Part shown: positions 24,902 through 31,999 of the stretch, piece by piece
Position numbering within the stretch: position 1 is the stretch's first letter
How the letters are laid out: each line of letters opens with the position of its first letter
Source of the DNA: Paludibacter sp.
Lineage (GTDB): Bacteria > Bacteroidota > Bacteroidia > Bacteroidales > Paludibacteraceae
Direction of reading: 5' to 3'
Assembly: GCA_028710415.1 (NCBI GenBank)
Contig: JAQTUE010000012.1
Span: 62,001 to 126,000, forward strand
Length of the DNA: 64,000 bases
Made by a program: the position numbers and the translations under genes
Notes under the pieces: generated by a model
Told to the model about the DNA's origin: nothing
Databases searched by the model: none
What the model saw: only the letters and a program-made list of their open reading frames with translations

Positions 24902-25189
24902 ATGAATAAAGCACAATTCGTAGAGTTGGTTCAAAAAAGTGGCGGATACAAAACAAAAGTTGAAGCAGAAACAGCGATCAAAGCATTCACCGATGCAGTA
25001 ACAGAAGCGCTTGTCGCAAAAGAAGAAGTTTCTCTTGTAGGGTTCGGATCGTTTAAAGCGGTACCTCAAGCGGCAAAATCGGGAAGTGTTCCGGGTAAAC
25101 CGGGACAAACCTATTCAAAACCTGCGACTACTATTCCAAAATTTTCTGCAGGCAAAGGGCTTAAAGATTCCGTGGCGTCAGGTCAATAA
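24902..25189 (+). CDS. HU family DNA-binding protein
   Basis: A 95-residue histone-like protein. MNKAQFVELVQKSGGYKTKVEAE is the N-terminal helix pair and VSLVGFGSFKAVPQAAKSGSVPGKPGQTYSKPA the DNA-binding arm region; the arm has GKPGQT rather than the usual GRNPxTG. GAAAGGA precedes the ATG. It bends and compacts DNA; the sequence does not distinguish HU from IHF roles. Confidence 0.92.
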   Translation: MNKAQFVELVQKSGGYKTKVEAETAIKAFTDAVTEALVAKEEVSLVGFGSFKAVPQAAKSGSVPGKPGQTYSKPATTIPKFSAGKGLKDSVASGQ

Positions 25190-25210
25190 ATACTGCTAAC
25201 ATTCGTTAAA

Positions 25211-25228
25211 GCTCCGGGCACCCGGAGC
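25211..25228 (+). terminator. GC hairpin after HU gene
   Basis: GCTCCGGG and CCCGGAGC form an 8-bp hairpin around CA, 22 nt after the HU stop. A T-rich stretch follows only about 25 nt later, so termination may be imperfect. Confidence 0.6.
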
Positions 25229-25288
25229 ACTCTCCATTCTTCCATGTCTCCCCTTTTTTTAATAAAATAAAAAAAATTATTTTTTATA

Positions 25289-25297
25289 TGCTAAAAT
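25289..25297 (+). promoter_or_regulatory. Extended -10 promoter of leader A
   Basis: TGC followed by TAAAAT (25292-25297), an extended -10. It places the transcript start near 25304, giving a leader of about 175 nt before the ATG at 25480. Confidence 0.55.
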
Positions 25298-25303
25298 ACT
25301 TTT

Positions 25304-25479
25304 AGGCACAGAAAGGCCGGCCGCTTCCGCCGTTATGGTATGGTGAATTTTCTGATCGTATTACAAAATTGGTTGCTTTAAGCGTTATTCGCGAAAACAC
25401 ACATTGAAACGGAAGCATCATTGTATTTAACTCCGACAGGAGTGGTTTTCGCTACTGAATAACTTTAAAGGAGCCTATT
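25304..25479 (+). ncRNA. Structured 5' leader A, conserved pseudoknot
   Basis: The leader can form helix P1 (GCTTCCG 25323-25329 with CGGAAGC 25410-25416) and P2 (GCGAAAAC 25391-25398 with GTTTTCGC 25445-25452). P2's 5' strand lies inside P1 and its 3' strand outside, i.e. a pseudoknot. A hairpin CTCC/GGAG (25431-25442) sits between the P1 and P2 3' strands. AATTTT/AAAATT (25345-25350 region with 25366-25371 region) gives an internal hairpin. It shares GGTATGGT, GTTGCTTTAAGCGTT and the end AAAGGAGC with leader B, whose helices have different bases but the same arrangement. P2 closes 27 nt before the start codon, so it could control translation. Confidence 0.6.
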
Positions 25480-26709
25480 ATGGCACACAAAGACGATACC
25501 CACCCAATCCTCCAAGAAATCAAAAACACCGCCAAAGATCATCAGGCATTCGAAAAAGAAAGAGGCAAAGACCTCATCTATGGCCATGCTCTTGATATTG
25601 CATCGAAGCGACTCGTAAACGTCGATTGGAACACCGCTTGCGCCATGGCAAAGAACGGCACTCTATCATTAAACAATGAGCCGATCAAAAACGAACCATT
25701 GTTCCAGATCCATTACCCAGAAGTTCGCGAAGGGGTTTTATTCCCTCATCAGATTGAAGCGATGAGCCGTCAAATGGAACTCGGGACTTTTGATGGCAAG
25801 GGTAAAACAATGTTTATCCCTGAATTTGTAACTTCACCATCAAAAGAAGTTACTGAAGCTACAAGGGAAACGTTGAAAGGTTTAGTGGAGAGCGGCGAGA
25901 TGATAGATACTGCCGGAATAAGTGGAGTCGAGTTTATTAAAGCTTTTAAAAATATGGCTGATCAACAAAATGAAAATCTTCAACCTTTCCATAGAGAGAG
26001 CAGAACTCCTTATGTCATTACTGCAGATGGGGCTTATCCTTTATTTGAAAAAGCTGCTCCTCCACCAGTTCTTTATGAAGATGTAACAAATGCAATAACT
26101 CATGCTGGAAGAACGACTATCGTTCATAATGTAGATATCCCAAATGCTAACGCCCCAATGCACACTGCCGCATTACCGCAATATTTGGAAGCGGTAGAGC
26201 GGATTTTTAAAGAGTATGCCCAAAGATATGACAAAAATATACTTTTCCCAATAAACTTAAAGGATCTATTCCAAGTCTTAGAAAGTGATGATGATATAGC
26301 TGCCATTATTGAGCAGATTTATGAATCAGCGAGAAAAAACAATATAGGGCTGTTATTGAATATTACCTCAACTGATGACTTAAAAGCAAAAATTGATATA
26401 CCTGAAATTGTTCTAATAAATGAGCATCAAAAACGGACAGCGTTCAAGCCATTCGACATCCCTGAGAAGATGCTCACCGAGTTTAGAAAATACGCAGGGT
26501 TGATAACGAATCATTCGTTGGTTATTGGCAAAACCAGAGACGCAGGCAAATCATTCTTTCCTGATGACATTGGAATGCATAAACAGCTTATTCATAAAAT
26601 GCTGACTGATTTAAGAAAGCATGGGGGGAGTCAACAAAAAGGCAATCAGAGCTTTTTCAATCACATAAACAGCAAACACATAAAGTCTAATTTCCGAAAA
26701 CCAAGATAA
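25480..26709 (+). CDS. Leader-controlled protein with DWN motif, 409 residues
   Basis: A 409-residue soluble protein. Residues about 30-65 (YGHALDIASKRLVNVDWNTACAMAKNG) resemble the small 'ALELVAK-LGY-DWN' domain annotated as glyoxalase-related in plasmid and conjugation proteins. The same type of segment occurs in the 28540 gene. The rest is not recognised; a helical central part and a basic C-terminus (KHIKSNFRKPR) are visible. AAAGGAG precedes the ATG, directly after the structured leader. A convergent terminator follows. Confidence 0.75.
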   Translation: MAHKDDTHPILQEIKNTAKDHQAFEKERGKDLIYGHALDIASKRLVNVDWNTACAMAKNGTLSLNNEPIKNEPLFQIHYPEVREGVLFPHQIEAMSRQMELGTFDGKGKTMFIPEFVTSPSKEVTEATRETLKGLVESGEMIDTAGISGVEFIKAFKNMADQQNENLQPFHRESRTPYVITADGAYPLFEKAAPPPVLYEDVTNAITHAGRTTIVHNVDIPNANAPMHTAALPQYLEAVERIFKEYAQRYDKNILFPINLKDLFQVLESDDDIAAIIEQIYESARKNNIGLLLNITSTDDLKAKIDIPEIVLINEHQKRTAFKPFDIPEKMLTEFRKYAGLITNHSLVIGKTRDAGKSFFPDDIGMHKQLIHKMLTDLRKHGGSQQKGNQSFFNHINSKHIKSNFRKPR

Positions 26710-26730
26710 AGGGCGGCTCAATCGCCCTTT
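26708..26730. terminator. Bidirectional terminator
   Basis: AAAGGGCG and CGCCCTTT form a perfect 8-bp hairpin around 7 nt, with AATTTAT after it. It lies exactly between the convergent genes ending at 26709 and 26734. Confidence 0.85.
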
Positions 26731-26733
26731 AAT

Positions 26734-28128
26734 TTATATGGAACGGATTGAACGAACCGCGTCTTGTATTTGATCAAAGTATTCAATCACTCCGGAGAGA
26801 ATATACTGGATCGTTTTTCTCATATCGTGATGCCACATATCATGATCACGATCGAGCAGATATTGATGAGTAATCCCGCAGAGCTCAAAAGCTCTGTTAT
26901 CAACAGACCCATCAAAATCGAATTTAACCACCCTCCCCTCTTTCACCTTTGGAAGCTGAGTTTCGATCGCCGCGTCCAGTATAGTTCGAAGAATCTTCCC
27001 GATGCTCTTGCCGGTATGTCGTTCAATGTGTTCGATATAAGGACGCATGCCCTCTTCCATTTGAAACAGGTGCACAGCATTGCTATGTCGTCGGGCGACC
27101 TCATCGGCGCTTTCGCCCGCGATCTTCTTACGGAGAAGGTACTCTTCACGATTATCGATATCGAACAATTGAGACATAGGAACACCGGGACCGGAGAACG
27201 TATGCAATCGATCGGCAATCGGTATATTGAGCAACACTTGAATAACATTGACCTCGAATGTACTGTCCCCGTCAATATTCAACATAGTGTCCAGTATATT
27301 GAGTATCGTCTTGGATGGCATATCGCATGCAAGATCACCGATCGCAAACATATCAGGCGCAAGGATCCGCGCCTTATCATAGACTATCGGGAGAATCGCA
27401 CCGGGCGTAATCGATTCAAGCCGTCCGGAAACAATCTTCCAATTCGGGAAAAAGAACGTATTGTACATGCTGATAAGCTCTATTGCCGGGCGCGGATCTT
27501 CTTCTGAATAAGCAACCGGCAACACCATAAAGTTTTTGTACATCGGAACCCCGATCGCTTTCATAAACGAATTGAGCTCTTTTTGAAAATCGCTTCCATT
27601 CATATATGAGTTGAGTTTTTTTTGAAGATCATTCCCGATGTCATCGGATCTGTCCGTTTCAAGATGGACTCTAATCTCTTTTTTGCCCCCACTATATGAC
27701 AAAGTGCCGATCTTCATCCCCCTGCTCTTTAAAAATTGGATGATCTCTTTTTTATGAATGATGAGCTTTGCGAGAGGCTGACCGGATCCGACAAACTTAG
27801 GTGCATTATTGAGAGATTCAGGCTGCAGCGCAAAAGATTGTTTCAATGCATGATGGTTTGAATGACCAAGGGTTTTTGAAAGCATATCAAGCAGCTCGGT
27901 TCGTTTGATGTCGATCGGCGGCGTCATGGATTTAAGTCTGCTGTGAAATCTTCCGTTAGCGGCTTTTAATAACTCGTAGGTAGATTCTCGGCCGGAGAAT
28001 GAGACATCGAAGAGCAATTTGGTTTCGTCTTCATTGATCGGATAGCCTGCTTTGAGTAATTGTTGTGTGATTGAGTCTGCCATGGCAGAAATGTTAATTG
28101 TAGGCATGTGGGTATGTGCGTGTTGCAT
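26734..28128 (-). CDS. Leader-controlled 464-residue protein
   Basis: A soluble protein with GGAG before the ATG. The N-terminal 110 residues contain TELLDMLSKTLGHSNHHALKQSFAL, a weak match to the DWN-type segment of its two neighbours. Central and C-terminal parts are unrecognised; LLRKKIAGESADEVARRHSNAVHLFQM could be helix-turn-helix-like. It is transcribed divergently from the P-loop gene at 28540 and has its own long leader with a similar possible pseudoknot. Function unknown. Confidence 0.75.
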   Translation of the reverse strand: MQHAHTHMPTINISAMADSITQQLLKAGYPINEDETKLLFDVSFSGRESTYELLKAANGRFHSRLKSMTPPIDIKRTELLDMLSKTLGHSNHHALKQSFALQPESLNNAPKFVGSGQPLAKLIIHKKEIIQFLKSRGMKIGTLSYSGGKKEIRVHLETDRSDDIGNDLQKKLNSYMNGSDFQKELNSFMKAIGVPMYKNFMVLPVAYSEEDPRPAIELISMYNTFFFPNWKIVSGRLESITPGAILPIVYDKARILAPDMFAIGDLACDMPSKTILNILDTMLNIDGDSTFEVNVIQVLLNIPIADRLHTFSGPGVPMSQLFDIDNREEYLLRKKIAGESADEVARRHSNAVHLFQMEEGMRPYIEHIERHTGKSIGKILRTILDAAIETQLPKVKEGRVVKFDFDGSVDNRAFELCGITHQYLLDRDHDMWHHDMRKTIQYILSGVIEYFDQIQDAVRSIRSI

Positions 28129-28285
28129 GGTTGTATCTCCATAGATATTTCATAAAGGTCTGATATTCGGATTTTTCCCCACTACCCGTATGACCTTATA
28201 TCCAGTCAATACGACAACATCAACAATATCAAGACTTTTCAGCAACCGAACATTCGGCGGGGAAGCAGGCCAAGTCAAAAGCACC
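28129..28285 (-). ncRNA. Structured 5' leader C, possible same pseudoknot
   Basis: Read on the minus strand, TTCCCC (28264-28259) can pair with GGGGAA (28180-28175) as P1, and AAGGTC (28197-28192) with GACCTT (28160-28155) as P2. This is the same interleaved order as leaders A and B. The 11-nt gap between P2-5' and P1-3' matches theirs (11 and 10 nt), as does the 26-nt distance from P2 to the ATG. A CCGAA/TTCGG hairpin is followed by GGTTGCT, matching the shared GTTGCT block. Sequence identity to A and B is otherwise low. Confidence 0.4.
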
Positions 28286-28291
28286 GCATAA

Positions 28292-28300
28292 ATTATAGCA
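28292..28300 (-). promoter_or_regulatory. Extended -10 promoter of leader C
   Basis: On the minus strand TGCTATAAT (28300-28292) forms an extended -10. It gives a transcript starting near 28285. Confidence 0.55.
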
Positions 28301-28331
28301 TATAGAACTTGTACACTTTTTTTAAAAGGCA

Positions 28332-28340
28332 TGATATAAT
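28332..28340 (+). promoter_or_regulatory. Extended -10 promoter of leader B
   Basis: TGATATAAT (28332-28340) is an extended -10 and predicts a start near 28347. It is divergent from the promoter of leader C, only about 35 bp away. Confidence 0.6.
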
Positions 28341-28346
28341 TCTTAT

Positions 28347-28539
28347 CGGCCGACAGAAGCCTATCCGTTCCCGCCTCGATGAGGTATGGTAAACCTGTTA
28401 TAACTTTTTTGGTTCGTCTCTTTGTTGCTTTAAGCGTTTACGATGAAAGCACAAACTGAAATCCAATGGGAACTGTTTCATATTGCAATCGCAATACATA
28501 GTTTGTGTTACACATCATTAACATTTAAAGGAGCATAGA
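28347..28539 (+). ncRNA. Structured 5' leader B, conserved pseudoknot
   Basis: P1 is GTTCCC (28367-28372) with GGGAAC (28468-28473). P2 is CACAAACT (28450-28457) with AGTTTGTG (28500-28507). Between the two 3' strands sits the hairpin ATTGC-AATC-GCAAT (28482-28495). The order and spacing equal those of leader A, while the paired bases differ, which is covariation. Shared unpaired blocks are GGTATGGT, GTTGCTTTAAGCGTT, GAAAGCACA and the final TTTAAAGGAGC. A small AGGT/ACCT hairpin encloses GGTATGGT. Confidence 0.6.
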
Positions 28540-29496
28540 ATGCAACCCCTTTTCCCAAATCTTACATTCGAACAACTGCGTCAGGCAAAGAAAAATGCCC
28601 AATCATCACTCGGAGCTCTCGGGATCGATTTAACCAGCTCGACTATCGGCAATCATGTCGCAAATATCTTTGGTTATCATGACTGGAACGCTGCAAGTGC
28701 AATTACGAAGAAAAATTCTACTGTGAGTTCCATGGCGTCAAATGTTGCTTACAACGCATCGATTACACAGGCGACTAAGACAGAACCCCTACTCTATCAA
28801 TTTAGAAAACCAAAGCGAAGCGGCATAATGGATTATTATAGAGAACTTGTCAATCATGAGCTATCATTTTCCGAAGAAAACCTTTGGAATGCGAAAGATA
28901 TCCACTTTGTTCCTACTGAATCAAATGCCTTATTCGGTGTTACAGGTCATGGGAAGACATTCATCATGTTGGATTGGGCTAATGCACTCATAAGCGATCC
29001 AAAAGGTATGCCATTTGTATACTTTCTCAAACAAGGCCATTTTATGCGAGGTGAAAATGGTAATCTTAAAATGTATGATGCGTCAGAAGATGTTCAAGCG
29101 AGGATTGTTCCGATTGAATCTTATCCTATAGGACAAAGGTCTGCAGTATTTGCCATACCTGATGATATGGAATATTCAATAATCTTGAATGCTCTTCGAT
29201 CCGCCATGAGACACGGATACCATGTATTTATCGACGAAAACAAATTTTTATTTGAAATGCTCGATGAGGTAGTCAATGCTGGATATAAAAACTTTACGGT
29301 TGCGATTCAGCCAGTTCGAGAATTATTTGAACACAATATGGATGAAATATCCAAATATGCATTTACAAACATACTGATAGGTAAGCAGTTAGACCTTGGT
29401 TCAGATCGGTATTTTCAACACATGAATATTGATATAGAACAAAAAGAATTGTCTAATTTGAATAAGGGTCAATTTTTTTGGGCGCATGCTCAATAA
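28540..29496 (+). CDS. P-loop ATPase with N-terminal GY-DWN domain
   Basis: A 318-residue protein. Residues 8-55 (FEQLRQAKKNAQSSLGALGI ... NHVANIFGYHDWNAASA) match the small glyoxalase-related DWN domain found in plasmid ATPases. A P-loop follows (GVTGHGKTFIMLDWANAL, about 130-140), then a Walker B-like YHVFIDENKF and the closing LSNLNKGQFFWAHAQ. The last motif is typical of the HerA/VirD4-like group that moves DNA or protein. It has no membrane segment, so it is not a complete VirD4 coupling protein. Its leader may control translation. Confidence 0.75.
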   Translation: MQPLFPNLTFEQLRQAKKNAQSSLGALGIDLTSSTIGNHVANIFGYHDWNAASAITKKNSTVSSMASNVAYNASITQATKTEPLLYQFRKPKRSGIMDYYRELVNHELSFSEENLWNAKDIHFVPTESNALFGVTGHGKTFIMLDWANALISDPKGMPFVYFLKQGHFMRGENGNLKMYDASEDVQARIVPIESYPIGQRSAVFAIPDDMEYSIILNALRSAMRHGYHVFIDENKFLFEMLDEVVNAGYKNFTVAIQPVRELFEHNMDEISKYAFTNILIGKQLDLGSDRYFQHMNIDIEQKELSNLNKGQFFWAHAQ

Positions 29497-29515
29497 ACAA
29501 ACAAGGAGTCATTCC

Positions 29516-30136
29516 ATGACGAAGCAGATTATTTTAGGAATTTTATTGATTAGTCAAAGCCTCATGGCAGATGCTTTTGCTCTTGCTCAAGGATCTTTTG
29601 ACAAAGGTGATTATAAAAACGCTGTGAAGCTTTATGAAAAGTCTTGTGCCGAAAATAATCCGGATGGCTGCTTTGAAAGCGGTCGGATATATTATGATGG
29701 TCAAATTGCAAAGATCGACTACAAAAAAGCGCTGAAATACTATGAGAAAGCGTGTGACGGCGGGAACGGTGAAAGCTGTGCACGCTTGGGAACTGTGTAC
29801 TACAAGGGTGAGTTAGCCAACAAAGACCTCGCTAAAGCATTAGATCGTTTTTCAAAAGCATGTAAAAAAGACAATCCATCAGGATGTTCTGGACTTGGGA
29901 TGATGAGCTATAAAGGTGAAGGTACACCTCAAGATTTACGATCGGCGTTTGATCTTTTCAAATTTGCAGCGAAAAATGGTGATCCAGATGGATTAAACGG
30001 TTTGGCGATGATGACCGAAAGCGGCCAAATTGCAAAACAAGACTCAGTAAAAGCTATGAAGATGTATGACAAAGCCTGTAAAGATGGTAGCGATGCCGCA
30101 TGTGAGAATTTATACCGGATGCAGGGAGCGCAGTAA
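29516..30136 (+). CDS. Exported Sel1-repeat protein
   Basis: A 206-residue protein with a signal peptide (MTKQIILGILLISQSLMADA). About five Sel1-like repeats of 36 residues follow, with paired cysteines (CAENNPDGCFESGRIYYDG and similar) as in the Helicobacter cysteine-rich protein family. Such repeats form solenoids that bind other proteins. ATG 29516 follows AAGGAG. It is co-directional with the P-loop gene and ends at a strong terminator. Confidence 0.88.
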   Translation: MTKQIILGILLISQSLMADAFALAQGSFDKGDYKNAVKLYEKSCAENNPDGCFESGRIYYDGQIAKIDYKKALKYYEKACDGGNGESCARLGTVYYKGELANKDLAKALDRFSKACKKDNPSGCSGLGMMSYKGEGTPQDLRSAFDLFKFAAKNGDPDGLNGLAMMTESGQIAKQDSVKAMKMYDKACKDGSDAACENLYRMQGAQ

Positions 30137-30159
30137 ATATTTGGGTTTCCTAAATATTT
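30135..30159 (+). terminator. Terminator hairpin after Sel1 gene
   Basis: AAATATTTGGG pairs with CCTAAATATTT (one G-T pair) around TTT and is followed by ATTTG. It starts at the stop codon of the Sel1 gene. Confidence 0.65.
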
Positions 30160-30264
30160 ATTTGACTGCAAAAATCAGCTCTAAGTGATTCTACTCCGGA
30201 TGTTTTTAGCTCCCAGCATCCGCTATTAACCTGAAAGGTGTGAATGCGCCCATTGACACAAGCA

Positions 30265-30378
30265 TCAATCCACTTTATTTGCTTTGTGAGCCACTATAGA
30301 TAAAAAATCTTCAAACTCGGTCCCGGAAGTAATATCAAGACCGATATCGGACAAATGAAATTCTTTCCGTACGCTCAT
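30265..30378 (-). CDS. Small ORF at end of pilus operon, 37 residues
   Basis: Starts 2 nt after the stop of the 30381 gene and reads MSVRKEFHLSDIGLDITSGT, then FEDFLSIVAHKANKVD. No Shine-Dalgarno of its own, so it would be translated by coupling. Acidic; function unknown. Confidence 0.5.
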   Translation of the reverse strand: MSVRKEFHLSDIGLDITSGTEFEDFLSIVAHKANKVD

Positions 30379-30380
30379 TT

Positions 30381-30692
30381 TTAATGGTTCTTTGAAAAAT
30401 CTTCGGCAATTTGCTTATACAATCGTTTAAGAGCTGGTGGTGGTTTTAGATTGCCGGACATCTCTTCTCGGAAAAAAGCTGAAAGCATGTAAACTTTTTC
30501 TTTTTCTTCATCTTCGGAAGCAAGCATCTTTCCGGTACGGATTGCGCTTTTCAACTCATCATCTTCAGTCAAACGATAGAGAACGACCATTGCTTCTTTT
30601 AAAACAGAGAGGACCCATTTCCCCTCATTCTGCCCTATGATGATCCCTTCAAGGTCTTCATCAAAAATATGGTTTTCTTCTGCTGAACTCAT
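30381..30692 (-). CDS. Hypothetical 103-residue protein of pilus operon
   Basis: Joined to the PilT-like gene by an ATGA overlap. An acidic N-terminus and a helical body; no signal peptide or membrane segment. Possibly a cytoplasmic partner of the ATPase. No family recognised. Confidence 0.7.
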   Translation of the reverse strand: MSSAEENHIFDEDLEGIIIGQNEGKWVLSVLKEAMVVLYRLTEDDELKSAIRTGKMLASEDEEKEKVYMLSAFFREEMSGNLKPPPALKRLYKQIAEDFSKNH

Positions 30693-31978
30693 GCTTTCTC
30701 CTGCTCTCCGTTATATCCATGGAACAACCCAATATTGGAATCCAAAATACGAAGACGATCTGCTGGTAGAATCTTTTCATTACGTTGGAGTTCTTTTAAT
30801 GATTCCATGAAGGTGCACTTGTCAAGGCCATCGCCGCCGTCTTGGTAGATGACACGGAAAAGGTTGTCGAGGTCTCCATCAAGAAGGTACTTACGTAAAG
30901 TACCGGAAATGATAACAATTTCAAGAAGTGGATAAATTTTACCTTCTGAATTTCGAATCAGCTTGTGAGCAACAACGGCTTTTAGAGCTGAAAGCAAACT
31001 ACGGTCATTGCCTACAGCTACCAAAAGGTTAGAAATCGCTTCGGCAAAATTTATAGCGTGAATCGTGCTGAATACCAAGTGTCCTCTTGAAGCGACATCC
31101 AATACGATCTTCATCTCTTCGTGATTGCGGGCTTCTCCGATCAAAACGGCTGCAGGATAATTTCGCAACAAATGACCGGGAATTTCTTCAAAATCGCTTC
31201 TACCTGTTGGTGCTTTCAAATTGATACCAAGCTCAAATTGAGATACGGGTGCTTTTGTATCAGGGTATCGATATTCAACCGGGTTTTCATACGTCAGCAT
31301 TCTGCCGGTTGTGCTTTCAGCAAGAAGACCAAACTCTGCAGCGATTGCCGTCGTTTTACCGGATCCAGTTGGTCCGATATGTAATATCAACCCACCGCCA
31401 TGAATTTCAGCCGTTTTATAATTAATCATCTCTACTGCATCACCATCATTTTCATTCATTCGCTTTGGTGAAGGGATTTTTAAAGATGTTTCATTGACAA
31501 ACGACTTGATATACTTCACAAAAAATTGAGGGTATCCAATTTGCCCGATTTGTGGAATTGTATGAGGGTGTATCCGAATAGCAAGACACGCCCCTTCATT
31601 ATCATTGGAGAAGTTTATTCGGAATGACCCAACGCCTGCAATCGATATGCTAAAGTTGATAACTTTACCTTGAAGATCAAAATCATCACCTGTGTCGACG
31701 AAACACGAAACAATGTTTTTGATCTCACGATCAGTGATATGTTTTCTCTTTGTTGGAGGAGAATACGGTATATGGGTCTTAATCGACCCAAGATAGATTT
31801 GTTGTTCTTGTCGAACAAGAATATCGGTGATATTCAAACCATTATCATTCCATCGATGTTTAATATCATAAAGCATTTCTCCGAACCAAGCGTTATCTGC
31901 ACCAAGTGCTATAAAAAACTTTTGCTCCGTTGCTTTGTGATCGTCTTCATCAAAATTAGTAATGCGTTTGTTTGCCAT
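30689..31978 (-). CDS. PilT-like pilus retraction ATPase
   Basis: A 429-residue secretion ATPase of the PilT/GspE superfamily. Walker A is GPTGSGKTT (about residue 203), then RMLTYENPVEYRYP (Asp box region), AVLIGEARNHEEM (Walker B) and RGHLVFSTIHAI (His box). The tetracysteine zinc motif of PilB/GspE is absent, so it groups with the retraction type. It works at the base of the type IVb pilus together with the PilQ-like extension ATPase at 36676. Confidence 0.85.
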   Translation of the reverse strand: MANKRITNFDEDDHKATEQKFFIALGADNAWFGEMLYDIKHRWNDNGLNITDILVRQEQQIYLGSIKTHIPYSPPTKRKHITDREIKNIVSCFVDTGDDFDLQGKVINFSISIAGVGSFRINFSNDNEGACLAIRIHPHTIPQIGQIGYPQFFVKYIKSFVNETSLKIPSPKRMNENDGDAVEMINYKTAEIHGGGLILHIGPTGSGKTTAIAAEFGLLAESTTGRMLTYENPVEYRYPDTKAPVSQFELGINLKAPTGRSDFEEIPGHLLRNYPAAVLIGEARNHEEMKIVLDVASRGHLVFSTIHAINFAEAISNLLVAVGNDRSLLSALKAVVAHKLIRNSEGKIYPLLEIVIISGTLRKYLLDGDLDNLFRVIYQDGGDGLDKCTFMESLKELQRNEKILPADRLRILDSNIGLFHGYNGEQEKA

Positions 31979-31999
31979 GGGTTATCCTTTCTGTTGGGT

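Noticed and set aside
26764-27507. 247-residue plus-strand ORF
   Set aside because: Fully antisense to the 464-residue gene at 26734, with no promoter or ribosome-binding site; composition is antisense-like.
28150-28332. 60-residue minus-strand ORF in front of the 26734 gene
   Set aside because: It overlaps both divergent promoters and lies in the leader of the 26734 gene; no ribosome-binding site. More likely non-coding leader.
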